This document shows, one piece after another, positions 1-6,587 of a DNA stretch of 6,764 nucleotides; within the stretch, counting starts at the first letter, position 1; the number at the start of each line of letters is the position of its first letter. The DNA comes from an uncultured Paraprevotella sp. Its GTDB lineage: Bacteria > Bacteroidota > Bacteroidia > Bacteroidales > Bacteroidaceae. The translations under genes were made by a program, and so were the position numbers. The stretch is taken from positions 1-6,764 of the forward strand of contig CAAFWT010000227.1 of assembly GCA_900766785.1 (NCBI GenBank), read 5' to 3'. The notes below the pieces were generated by a model. The model searched no databases. It was not told the DNA's origin and worked only from the letters and a program-made list of their open reading frames with translations.

Positions 1-1
1 T

Positions 2-565
2 GTGAGTCCTGTTCCCTTTGCCGATGCAGAATGGATGAACAAGGTGGAGGAGCGCATCATCCGCCCCACCGTGAACGGACTGGCAGAGGAAGGAATAGAT
101 TACAAGGGCTTTATCTTCTTCGGACTTATCAATGTGAAGGGTAATCCGATGGTGATTGAATACAATGTGCGCATGGGAGATCCTGAGACAGAGACCGTCA
201 TGCTGAGGCTGAAGTCGGACCTCGTGGACCTCTTCCAGGGTGTTGCCACTCAGACTCTGGCCAACTGTAAGGCAGAGTTCGACCCTCGGGCTGCCGTGTG
301 TGTGATGTTGGTCAGCGGAGGATATCCTGGGCATTATGACAAGGGCTATCCCATCACAGGCATTGAGGACGTGCAGGGAAGTGTGGTATTCCATGCAGGC
401 ACTAAGCTCCTTGATGGTCAGGTGGTGACCAACGGAGGTCGTGTGATAGCTGTGAGCAGTTATGGCAAGGACCGCCAGGAGGCACTCATCAAGAGTTTCA
501 CAGAGGCCCAGAAGATACAGTTTGACAAGAAGTATTTCCGCAGAGACATCGGTTCAGACCTATGA
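2..565 (+). CDS. purD: Phosphoribosylamine--glycine ligase (GARS), 3' part, truncated by window edge
   Basis: This enzyme joins 5-phosphoribosylamine and glycine with ATP to make glycinamide ribonucleotide, a cytosolic step early in de novo purine synthesis. Only the last 187 codons are present. The GTG at position 2 is an internal valine, not a start: the opening VSPVPFAD follows the TGGMGA-type ATP-grasp segment in full-length homologues, and the family is usually about 420-430 residues. The fragment shows the ATP-grasp metal-binding strand EYNVRMGDPETE (family consensus E-[FY]-N-x-R-x-GDPE; its Glu and Asn bind Mg). It then shows the C-terminal domain with MLVSGGYP and VFHAGT, and ends in FDKKYFRRDIGSDL, very close to the Bacteroides PurD C-terminus. 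The stop TGA (563-565) overlaps the next gene's ATG, so the two are probably cotranscribed. There is no sign of damage in the visible part. The identification is firm; it rests on family motifs recalled from knowledge, not on a search. Confidence 0.95.
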   Translation: MSPVPFADAEWMNKVEERIIRPTVNGLAEEGIDYKGFIFFGLINVKGNPMVIEYNVRMGDPETETVMLRLKSDLVDLFQGVATQTLANCKAEFDPRAAVCVMLVSGGYPGHYDKGYPITGIEDVQGSVVFHAGTKLLDGQVVTNGGRVIAVSSYGKDRQEALIKSFTEAQKIQFDKKYFRRDIGSDL

Positions 566-1506
566 CAAGAAACCGCTGGTGGCAAAACCAGTTAGCAGAG
601 AGCCGCCTGACACTTCCCGTCAGTGTGGCTCTATTTGTGGGCATACGCTGTTTGCTTCTGTCAGCGTTTGACTTTGCCACTATCTGTTGGTCTCTTTTGT
701 GCATTCTTACAGCCGCCATCATGCTGCAGCTCAATGTGGAGCATCAGCTTCTGCGAGTCCGCTCCCATCTGCCCGAGAGTCTGTTCCTGCTGCTTTCTGC
801 CATCCTGCCTTGTCAGGAGAGTATGTTGTCACCCATGATGAGTGCGCTGTGCCTGATGGCTGGCATAGGACTGCTTATGCCATGTTATCAGAACCGTGCC
901 CCCGTGATGTACATTTTCCATGCATTCCTCTTCCTGGGTGTAGGTAGTCTCTTCGTGCCATTCATGCTTGTGGTGGCCTTGTTCTTCTACGTATGCCTTG
1001 CTCTCCTGATGCGTGCTTTCTCCTGGAGAGGATTCTGGGCCGGCGTGGTGGGATTCCTCACTCCTTATTGGTGCTGGCTGATGTGGGAGGTATGCCTGGG
1101 CGACGTGTCACGCATGCTTGCTTATCTGTCCACTCAGTGGCAGAGTATGCGTGCCGATGAGGCTGTGCTGATATCACTCCCTCATGTCCGTCTGCTCCTT
1201 GTGTGGCTTCTGATGCTCTTCCTCAGCATGGTGGGTATCATCCATTATATGCGCAAGAGGTACGAGGATAAGATACGCACACGCATGATGCTCTACGTGT
1301 TTGTCTACGTCACGGTACTTCTCCATGTGGCATTTCTGCTCTATCCCGAGCAGCGTCCCCAGCTCCTGGCCATGATGCCAGTGGCCGTGAGTCCGCTGGT
1401 GGCACATTATTGGGCCACTATAGGCGGACGTGTGGGGCTGGTGATACTATGGGTGGCCTTTTTGGGCTGGTTGGCATCTCTTCTGCATGCATTGGGGTGG
1501 TTATGA
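562..1506 (+). CDS. Polytopic inner-membrane protein of unknown function (DUF6427-like)
   Basis: A 314-residue, very hydrophobic protein with roughly nine to eleven membrane segments by eye (about 16-34, 39-57, 70-84, 91-107, 115-150 as two, 158-176, 208-228, 240-260, 266-283, 290-312). Positive loops include RKRYEDKIRTR (231-241). The start fits well: its ATG shares ATGA with the purD stop, giving translational coupling. No catalytic motif was found. The central stretch, with a hydrophobic run leading into MRAFSWRGFWAGVVGFLTPYW (150-170, key FSWR then G-LTPY), resembles what I recall of DUF6427, a Bacteroidota membrane family that I also associate with purine-gene neighbourhoods; I could not verify this. 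It lies between purD and a predicted membrane glycosyltransferase, which hints at an envelope role, but the promoter at 1544-1571 separates it from the latter's operon. Codon use resembles its neighbours. It is a real gene because it is long, coupled, and has a coherent membrane-protein composition. Confidence 0.85.
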   Translation: MTRNRWWQNQLAESRLTLPVSVALFVGIRCLLLSAFDFATICWSLLCILTAAIMLQLNVEHQLLRVRSHLPESLFLLLSAILPCQESMLSPMMSALCLMAGIGLLMPCYQNRAPVMYIFHAFLFLGVGSLFVPFMLVVALFFYVCLALLMRAFSWRGFWAGVVGFLTPYWCWLMWEVCLGDVSRMLAYLSTQWQSMRADEAVLISLPHVRLLLVWLLMLFLSMVGIIHYMRKRYEDKIRTRMMLYVFVYVTVLLHVAFLLYPEQRPQLLAMMPVAVSPLVAHYWATIGGRVGLVILWVAFLGWLASLLHALGWL

Positions 1507-1543
1507 ATGAGTCATTAAGGATAATTAGCAAACACAATACACT

Positions 1544-1571
1544 TTCATCGTGGCAAAATGTTGTACCTTTG
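1544..1571 (+). promoter_or_regulatory. Bacteroidota sigma-ABfr-type promoter for the DUF2723 operon
   Basis: TACCTTTG at 1564-1571 is an exact match to the -7 consensus TAnnTTTG used by the primary sigma factor of Bacteroidota. The -33 element is weak. The best candidate is TTTC at about 1543-1546, a one-base mismatch to TTTG, with spacing a little shorter than the usual 19-21 bp. The predicted transcription start is a few bases downstream of 1571, which leaves a leader of roughly 35-40 nt before ATG 1616. Its position just upstream of the large membrane protein gene supports it as the driver of that gene and of the two overlapping genes behind it. Confidence 0.75.
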
Positions 1572-1574
1572 CCA
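1551..1574. repeat. Perfect 7-bp inverted repeat spanning the -7 box
   Basis: TGGCAAA (1551-1557) and TTTGCCA (1568-1574) are exact reverse complements separated by 10 bases. The right arm contains the TTTG of the -7 box. Arm centres are 17 bp apart, so the arms do not fall on the same helical face at one full turn. It may be an operator for a dimeric regulator. It could equally be a by-product of the promoter consensus, since TTTGC is common there. Function is not shown by sequence alone. Confidence 0.5.
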
Positions 1575-1615
1575 AGCAACTCTAACATAAGGTAGAATAT
1601 ACAGAGTAATATATT

Positions 1616-4600
1616 ATGAAGAATTTTAAGGCGGTAGATACCGTAATGGGGTGGGTGGCCTTTGCCATAGCTGCATTTACTTATTGCAGCACGATAGAGC
1701 CCACAGCCAGTTTTTGGGACTGTCCTGAGTTTATCACCACAGGATACAAGTTGGAGGTGGGTCATCCCCCTGGGGCACCTTTCTTCATGCTCACAGCCAA
1801 TCTCTTTACCCAGTTTGTGAGCGATCCTTCTCTGGTGGCCAAGATGGTGAATATCATGAGTGCCCTCTTCAGTGCCGCCTGCATCATGTTCCTCTTCTGG
1901 AGCATCAGTTACCTGGTGCGCAAATTGGTGGGACAGAATGGCCAGGTGAGCACACTTGCTCAAGCCATCATTGTGGAAGCCAGCGCCATGACAGGTGCTC
2001 TGGTATATACCTTCTCCGATACGTTCTGGTTTAGTGCAGTAGAGGGAGAGGTGTATGCATACAGCAGCCTTTTCACAGCAGTTGTCTTCTGGTTGATGCT
2101 CAAGTGGGAGAGCCATGCCGACGAGCCTCATTCCGACCGCTGGCTCATCCTCATAGCTTATCTGACGGGACTCAGTATAGGAGTTCACTTGCTCAACTTG
2201 CTCTGTCTGCCTGCTCTGGTGCTTGTGTTCTATTACAAGAAGTGCAAGCAGGCCACCATGAAAGGTGCCTCGTTGGCCCTTTTGGGAAGTTTTGTCCTGG
2301 TGGCCGCCGTGCTGTATGGTATCGTACCTGGTATCGTGAAGGTGGGCGGATGGTTTGAGTTGCTCTTTGTCAACCAACTCAACTGTCCCTTCAATACGGG
2401 TCTGATTATCTACATCTGTCTGCTGGTGGCTGTGGTCCTCTGGGCTTTGTATGAGTCCACCCGTCAGCGGAGCCGCATGCGCATGAACATATCCTTCCTG
2501 CTGAGTGTGGGCATGCTGGGCATTCCCTTCTATGGTCATGGCTGGATGAGTGGTGTGATAGGAGTGGTGGTACTTCTGCTTATCTATCTTCTGCTCCGCT
2601 GGCGCAGGAATCTGGTGCACGTCATCTCGGCACGTCTGATGAATACCAGCTTGCTGTGCATGCTCATGATCATGATTGGCTATAGTTCCTATGCCGTGAT
2701 AGTAATCCGCAGTTCGGCCAATACGCCCATGGACCAGAATTCCCCTGAGGATATCTTCACTCTGGGTACCTATCTGGGTCGTGAGCAATATGGTGACCGT
2801 CCCTTGCTCTACGGACAGGCTTACACCAGTCAGGTAGAGTTGCGCGTGGACGGAAACTACTGCGTGCCCGTGAGCAAGCAGGGAGCACCAGTGTATCAGC
2901 GTAAGGAGAAAGCCAGCCCTGATGAGCCCGACCGCTACGAGATACAGCGCTATGACATCTCCTATGTATATCAGCAGAACATGCTCTTCCCTCGTATGTA
3001 TAGTGAGGCACATGCCAATGCCTACGAGAGCTGGATGGGAGGCGTGAAGGGTACAGTGAAGTCGTACGAGCGCTGTGGAGATATGATCCAGGTGAAGACT
3101 CCAACCATGCTGGAGAATCTGCGCTTCTTCCTGAGTTATCAGGTCAACTTCATGTACTGGCGTTATTTCATGTGGAACTTTGCCGGACGCCAGAATGACC
3201 TGCAGGGCAACGGAGAGTGGGAGCATGGCAACTGGATAACGGGTATTCCCTTCCTGGACAAACTCCGTCTGGGTGACCAGAGCAAATTGCCTTCTGAACT
3301 TCGTGCCAACAAGGGGCACAATGTCTTCTATTGTCTGCCTTTGATACTCGGACTTATGGGTCTGCTCTGGCAACTCTTCCGTAACGACGAACAGAACAAC
3401 CGACTGGGCGAGAAGCAGTTTGGTATAGTCTTCTTCCTCTTTTTCATGACTGGCCTTGCTATCGTCATCTATCTCAACCAGACACCTATGCAGCCTCGTG
3501 AGCGAGACTATGCCTATGCTGGCTCCTTCTACGCTTTTGCCATATGGACAGGCATGGGAGTGGCTGCTGTGGCAGAATGGCTGCGCAGGGTGCTCAAGCA
3601 TGATGTGGCCTGTGCCGTACTGAGCTGTCTGTGCCTGCTGGTGCCCATACAGATGGCCAGCCAGACGTGGGACGACCACGACAGGAGTGGACGTTACACT
3701 TGTCGCGACTTCGGTATGAACTACCTGAATACGCTTGACCAGACTCGCGCTCCCATCATCTTTACCAATGGCGACAACGACACCTTCCCCCTCTGGTACT
3801 GTCAGGAGACTGAGGGCATACGTACCGATGCCCGTGTGTGCAACCTTTCCTATCTGCAGACCGACTGGTACATTGACCAGATGAAGCGTCCTGCTTACGA
3901 CAGTCCTGCCGTACCTATTCACTGGAAGAGAATAGAATATGTGGCTGGTACGCGCGAGGGGACCAGTGTTCGTCCTGGTACACTCGAGCAGGTTATCGAA
4001 TACTATAAGGACCAGCCCGAGACACTCAAGGAGATGGTGGGTGAGAATCCCTACGAACTCAAGAACATCATAGAGCATTGGGTACTCAATCCCAACCCCG
4101 ACCTGCGTATCATTCCCACCGACTCCATCGTCATCACCATCGACAAGGAGGCTGTAAAGCGTAGCGGAATGATGATTGCCGCAGACAGCATACCCGATGT
4201 CATGCATCTCAGTCTCAAAGGCAAACGCGCCGTGTACAAGAGCGAGATGATTATGTACGAGATGCTGGCCCAGTGCAATTGGGAGCGTCCGCTCTATGTG
4301 GCCATCACCGTGGGCAAGGACAATTATGGCAATCTGGGTGACTATTTCGTACGTGAAGGTCTGGCTGACCGCATCACTCCATTCAATACCAAGAAGAGTG
4401 GACGTACCGTGGATACCGAGAAGATGTATGACAACCTGATGAACCGCTTCCGATATGGCGGCCTGGACAATCCTGACTTCTATATCGACGAGACCATCTC
4501 TCGTATGAGCTATACGCATCGACGCATCTTCTCTCAACTGGCCACACAGCTCCTCCGCGAAGGCAAGAAGGAGAAGGCCCAGAATCTGCTGAAGCGAGCC

Positions 4601-5011
4601 GAAGAGGTTTTGCCACCCACCACTCTGCCTCATACGTTTGCCGGAGGTTCGCTCGATCTGGCTCGCGCCTGGATTCAGGTGGACAACAAGAAGCAGGCCG
4701 AAGCCATTGCCCTGCCGGTGGCCAAGAATGCATGTGAGTATATAGACTGGTATCTGAGTCTGTCCGACAGCAAGTTGGAGCGTGAGGAGCAGGAGTGCAT
4801 GTATTATCTCTATCAGCTTCACCGTGCTTCAGAAGTGCTTCGGGAGGCAACCAGCTCTCAGGCTGCAGGCATGGTGCAGAAACTGGATTTCTACAACAAG
4901 GTTCTGCAGGGACGCCTATATGGCACACAGAATATATACCAGCAGATGGGCACCGACGTCTCCAATATGATGGTGGCCAATCCTGAGGCATCAGAGGAAG
5001 AGGGCGAATGA
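1616..5011 (+). CDS. DUF2723 family membrane protein, predicted GT-C-fold glycosyltransferase (GT117-like)
   Basis: An 1131-residue Bacteroidota protein of the DUF2723 / O-mannosyltransferase-like group, likely an inner-membrane enzyme moving sugar from a lipid carrier to a periplasmic acceptor (inferred from the GT-C fold). The N-terminal half has about ten membrane segments (8-25, 75-100, 112-133, 137-163, 174-205 as two, 217-241, 261-280, 291-328 as two, 342-365). The first outside loop carries TIEPTASFWDCPEF and GHPPGAPFF. Asp35 and Glu38 are the best candidates for the GT-C catalytic acid pair. FWFSAVEGEVYA (137-148) and NSPEDIFTL...REQYGDRPLLYG (375-400) are family-typical. More membrane segments lie near 570-588, 602-620, 640-660 and 663-683, with QPRERDYAYAGSF (626-638) between them. 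A soluble C-terminal part begins with NGDNDTFPLWY (718-728) and YLQTDWYIDQM, and ends in a helical TPR-like stretch (about 970-1100). The ATG start follows a promoter and A/T-rich leader. The length is ordinary for the family. The exact donor and acceptor are unknown. Confidence 0.9.
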   Translation: MKNFKAVDTVMGWVAFAIAAFTYCSTIEPTASFWDCPEFITTGYKLEVGHPPGAPFFMLTANLFTQFVSDPSLVAKMVNIMSALFSAACIMFLFWSISYLVRKLVGQNGQVSTLAQAIIVEASAMTGALVYTFSDTFWFSAVEGEVYAYSSLFTAVVFWLMLKWESHADEPHSDRWLILIAYLTGLSIGVHLLNLLCLPALVLVFYYKKCKQATMKGASLALLGSFVLVAAVLYGIVPGIVKVGGWFELLFVNQLNCPFNTGLIIYICLLVAVVLWALYESTRQRSRMRMNISFLLSVGMLGIPFYGHGWMSGVIGVVVLLLIYLLLRWRRNLVHVISARLMNTSLLCMLMIMIGYSSYAVIVIRSSANTPMDQNSPEDIFTLGTYLGREQYGDRPLLYGQAYTSQVELRVDGNYCVPVSKQGAPVYQRKEKASPDEPDRYEIQRYDISYVYQQNMLFPRMYSEAHANAYESWMGGVKGTVKSYERCGDMIQVKTPTMLENLRFFLSYQVNFMYWRYFMWNFAGRQNDLQGNGEWEHGNWITGIPFLDKLRLGDQSKLPSELRANKGHNVFYCLPLILGLMGLLWQLFRNDEQNNRLGEKQFGIVFFLFFMTGLAIVIYLNQTPMQPRERDYAYAGSFYAFAIWTGMGVAAVAEWLRRVLKHDVACAVLSCLCLLVPIQMASQTWDDHDRSGRYTCRDFGMNYLNTLDQTRAPIIFTNGDNDTFPLWYCQETEGIRTDARVCNLSYLQTDWYIDQMKRPAYDSPAVPIHWKRIEYVAGTREGTSVRPGTLEQVIEYYKDQPETLKEMVGENPYELKNIIEHWVLNPNPDLRIIPTDSIVITIDKEAVKRSGMMIAADSIPDVMHLSLKGKRAVYKSEMIMYEMLAQCNWERPLYVAITVGKDNYGNLGDYFVREGLADRITPFNTKKSGRTVDTEKMYDNLMNRFRYGGLDNPDFYIDETISRMSYTHRRIFSQLATQLLREGKKEKAQNLLKRAEEVLPPTTLPHTFAGGSLDLARAWIQVDNKKQAEAIALPVAKNACEYIDWYLSLSDSKLEREEQECMYYLYQLHRASEVLREATSSQAAGMVQKLDFYNKVLQGRLYGTQNIYQQMGTDVSNMMVANPEASEEEGE

Positions 5012-5622
5012 TCATAGAGCAGCCAGCGGTATTCCTCCGATGGATATACCCCCACGCCCTATGGCGCATGGACAAGAGGGAAAAGGCCGTCTATCTCACT
5101 TTCGATGACGGACCCATTCCCGAGGCCACTCCCTTCATCCTGGATACGCTTGAGCGCTATGGAGCCAAGGCCACCTTCTTCATGGTGGGTGAGAATGCAC
5201 GCAAGTATCCCCATCTGTTGGCCGAGGTGAAGGCACGCGGACACAGGATAGGCAATCATACCAACAACCATATCGGGGGATTCCGATGGTGGAGCTGGCT
5301 TTATCTGGCCAATGTGGTGGAGGCCAACAAGGTACTCCATACCAACCTCTTCCGTCCTCCTCATGGGTGGATGAAAATGATGCAATACCGAGTGCTTCGT
5401 CATTGCGGTTTCAGGGTGGTGATGTGGGATGTGGTCACACGCGACTATAGCCGCCGCCTCACAGCTGAAGACGTCCTCAACAATGTGCGTCGGTACACCC
5501 GACCAGGAAGCATCATCACCTTCCACGACTCGCTCAAGAGTATCGACAAACTCAAGCATGCTCTGCCCGAAGCCTTGCAATGGCTCATACAGGAGGGATA
5601 TGAATTCAAGGTGTTTGACTGA
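5008..5622 (+). CDS. Polysaccharide deacetylase family protein (NodB fold, carbohydrate esterase 4-like)
   Basis: A 204-residue, single-domain NodB homology protein predicted to remove N- or O-acetyl groups from a glycan in a metal-dependent manner. All five family motifs are visible: TFDDG (31-35; Asp33 is the probable base, Asp34 a metal ligand), HTNNH (84-88; His84 and His88 metal ligands), RPPHG (116-120; usually RPPYG), VVMWD (137-141), and ITFHDS (170-175; His173 catalytic). The catalytic set therefore looks intact. The N-terminus, MIIEQPAVFLRWIYPHALWRMD, has no clear signal peptide or lipobox. This form is familiar for the short Bacteroidales version, so the protein is either cytoplasmic or peripherally associated with the membrane. 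The ATG shares ATGA with the glycosyltransferase stop and is preceded by purine-rich GAGGAAGAGGG. This coupling suggests that both act in one envelope-glycan process. The true substrate is not evident. Confidence 0.92.
   Translation: MIIEQPAVFLRWIYPHALWRMDKREKAVYLTFDDGPIPEATPFILDTLERYGAKATFFMVGENARKYPHLLAEVKARGHRIGNHTNNHIGGFRWWSWLYLANVVEANKVLHTNLFRPPHGWMKMMQYRVLRHCGFRVVMWDVVTRDYSRRLTAEDVLNNVRRYTRPGSIITFHDSLKSIDKLKHALPEALQWLIQEGYEFKVFD
5591..5596 (+). promoter_or_regulatory. Shine-Dalgarno-like AGGAGG that favours the queG start at 5600
   Basis: AGGAGG sits three bases before ATG 5600. The spacing is short for a ribosome binding site, and the bases also encode Gln-Glu-Gly of the upstream deacetylase, so the match may be fortuitous. 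It still favours ATG 5600 over the in-frame TTG at 5615, which is the only other start near the family's usual N-terminus (TEQEIKAQALRLGF). Confidence 0.4.
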
Positions 5623-6529
5623 ACAGGAAATCAAAGCCCAGGCCTTGCGCTTGGGCTTTGTTGCATGCGGAGTGGCCAAGGCAGAACCTGTGGAGCCGCT
5701 CTATGCACAGCATTACCTGCGCCGCATACAGCAGGGACACTTCGCAGGTATGGAGTACATGACACGCCATGTGGACATGCGTCTCAATCCTCATCTGTTA
5801 CATCCAGGCCTGCAAACCATCGTGAGCGTGGCTCTCAACTATATGCCTGCCTCCCGTCAGCCGGCTGTCTGTCTCTATGCGCAGGGGCAGGATTATCATG
5901 AGGTGATGAAGGAGCGGCTGCATCTGCTGATGGAATCGCTGGGAGCACACGGACGCTGCTTCGTGGACACCGCTCCCGTGATGGAGCGCTATTGGGCTTG
6001 GCGCAGCGGTGTGGGCCATTTCTGTCGCAACGGACTGATTTCTGTCTCCGGCTATGGGCCCACTGTCTTCCTCGGAGAACTCTTTCTGGAGGAATCTGCC
6101 GACCATTATGGTGAACCTCTCTCATCGTCACATCCTCTGCAGCAGGGCTGGCAGGAACTCTGTCCTGCCCTTACGCCCTTCGGACTGGATGCTCGTCTCT
6201 GTCTCAATTACTGGACTATAGAGCATCGCGGAGAACTGCCCCCTTCCATTCGTCTTACCGACTGCCTCTATGGGTGTGACCGTTGCATGCGTGCCTGTGA
6301 GGAATTTCGTGAGGTGCGTCCCACTCATCTCTCTTCTTTCCAACCCTCTCCAGCCCTGATGGCGATGACAGAGCAGGACTGGCGTACACTCACGCCAGAG
6401 CAGTTCCGATGTCTCTTCCGCCATTCTGCCATCAAGAGAGCCAAGTATGAAGGTCTGATGCGCAATATCTCTCATTGGTATCCCCGCCAGAATGGCACAT
6501 CGGACGTCTCTGCCGACGAGCAGAGCTGA
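5600..6529 (+). CDS. queG: QueG-family epoxyqueuosine reductase, variant lacking three cluster-I cysteines
   Basis: QueG reduces epoxyqueuosine to queuosine at the wobble base of tRNA, using cobalamin and two [4Fe-4S] clusters in the cytosol. From ATG 5600 the protein is 309 residues, normal for the short Bacteroidota form without the HEAT-repeat tail. Family landmarks are LRLGFVACGVAKAEP (17-30), FVDTAPVMERYWAWR (121-135, Asp123 the probable catalytic acid), FLGELFLE (157-164), GLDARLCLNYWTIEHRGELP (195-214), YGCDRC (224-229) and SAIKRAKYEGLMRNI (276-290). Compared with the canonical CxxCxxCxxxCP, the first ferredoxin motif reads His178, Gln181, Trp184, Cys188-Pro. Only the last cysteine survives. 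Cys201, Cys226, Cys229 and Cys233 remain, though Cys233 is followed by Glu instead of Pro. GWxGK(N/H) is replaced by GHFCRN (139-144). The reading frame is otherwise clean. It overlaps the deacetylase gene by 23 bp and ends the operon. The family call is firm; whether it is catalytically competent is uncertain. Confidence 0.88.
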   Translation: MNSRCLTEQEIKAQALRLGFVACGVAKAEPVEPLYAQHYLRRIQQGHFAGMEYMTRHVDMRLNPHLLHPGLQTIVSVALNYMPASRQPAVCLYAQGQDYHEVMKERLHLLMESLGAHGRCFVDTAPVMERYWAWRSGVGHFCRNGLISVSGYGPTVFLGELFLEESADHYGEPLSSSHPLQQGWQELCPALTPFGLDARLCLNYWTIEHRGELPPSIRLTDCLYGCDRCMRACEEFREVRPTHLSSFQPSPALMAMTEQDWRTLTPEQFRCLFRHSAIKRAKYEGLMRNISHWYPRQNGTSDVSADEQS

Positions 6530-6547
6530 GGGCACGTATGATGAGGC

Positions 6548-6570
6548 AGAAGGGCATCTCTGTCCCTTCT
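6548..6570. repeat. Inverted repeat / possible RNA hairpin just after queG
   Basis: AGAAGGG (6548-6554) pairs perfectly with CCCTTCT (6564-6570) across a 9-base loop, 18 bases after the queG stop. The left arm, extended to CAGAAGGG (6547-6554), is also perfectly complementary to CCCTTCTG (6583-6590), so two mutually exclusive pairings exist. No T-run follows. It could be part of a termination or mRNA 3'-end structure. Confidence 0.4.
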
Positions 6571-6587
6571 TGTGGAGGTTTCCCCTT

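Larger units (their letters stand above)
1507..1615 (+). other. Intergenic promoter/leader region between the two operons
   Basis: This 109-bp gap is the only internal break between genes and is visibly more A/T-rich than the flanking coding DNA. It contains the promoter and inverted repeat listed separately, followed by a leader of about 40 nt ending in an A/T-rich stretch (AGTAATATATT) directly before the ATG at 1616. There is no Shine-Dalgarno sequence. This is normal for Bacteroidota, where A/T-rich unstructured leaders are associated with good initiation. No clear terminator for the upstream purD unit is visible, so some read-through into the downstream operon is possible. Confidence 0.7.

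Noticed and set aside
1511..1524. Similarity between GTCATTAAGGATAA here and GTCATTAGAATAA near 6749-6761 as a shared regulatory element
   Set aside because: Both are short A/T-rich stretches with gaps and mismatches, and two instances are not enough to separate a motif from chance.
1503..1595. Small plus-strand open frame (30 residues) starting in ATGA at the end of the membrane-protein gene
   Set aside because: It runs straight through the -7 box and inverted repeat of the promoter, has no recognisable features, and its start is probably a chance ATG over the TGA stop.
1418..4822. Minus-strand open frame of 1134 codons
   Set aside because: It lies in exact codon register opposite a well-supported DUF2723 gene, has a His/Gln/Thr-rich composition with no recognisable domain, and is explained by missing TTA/CTA/TCA codons in the sense gene.
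5059..5679. Minus-strand open frame of 206 codons opposite the deacetylase gene
   Set aside because: Same register effect; the sense strand carries all five NodB motifs in order.
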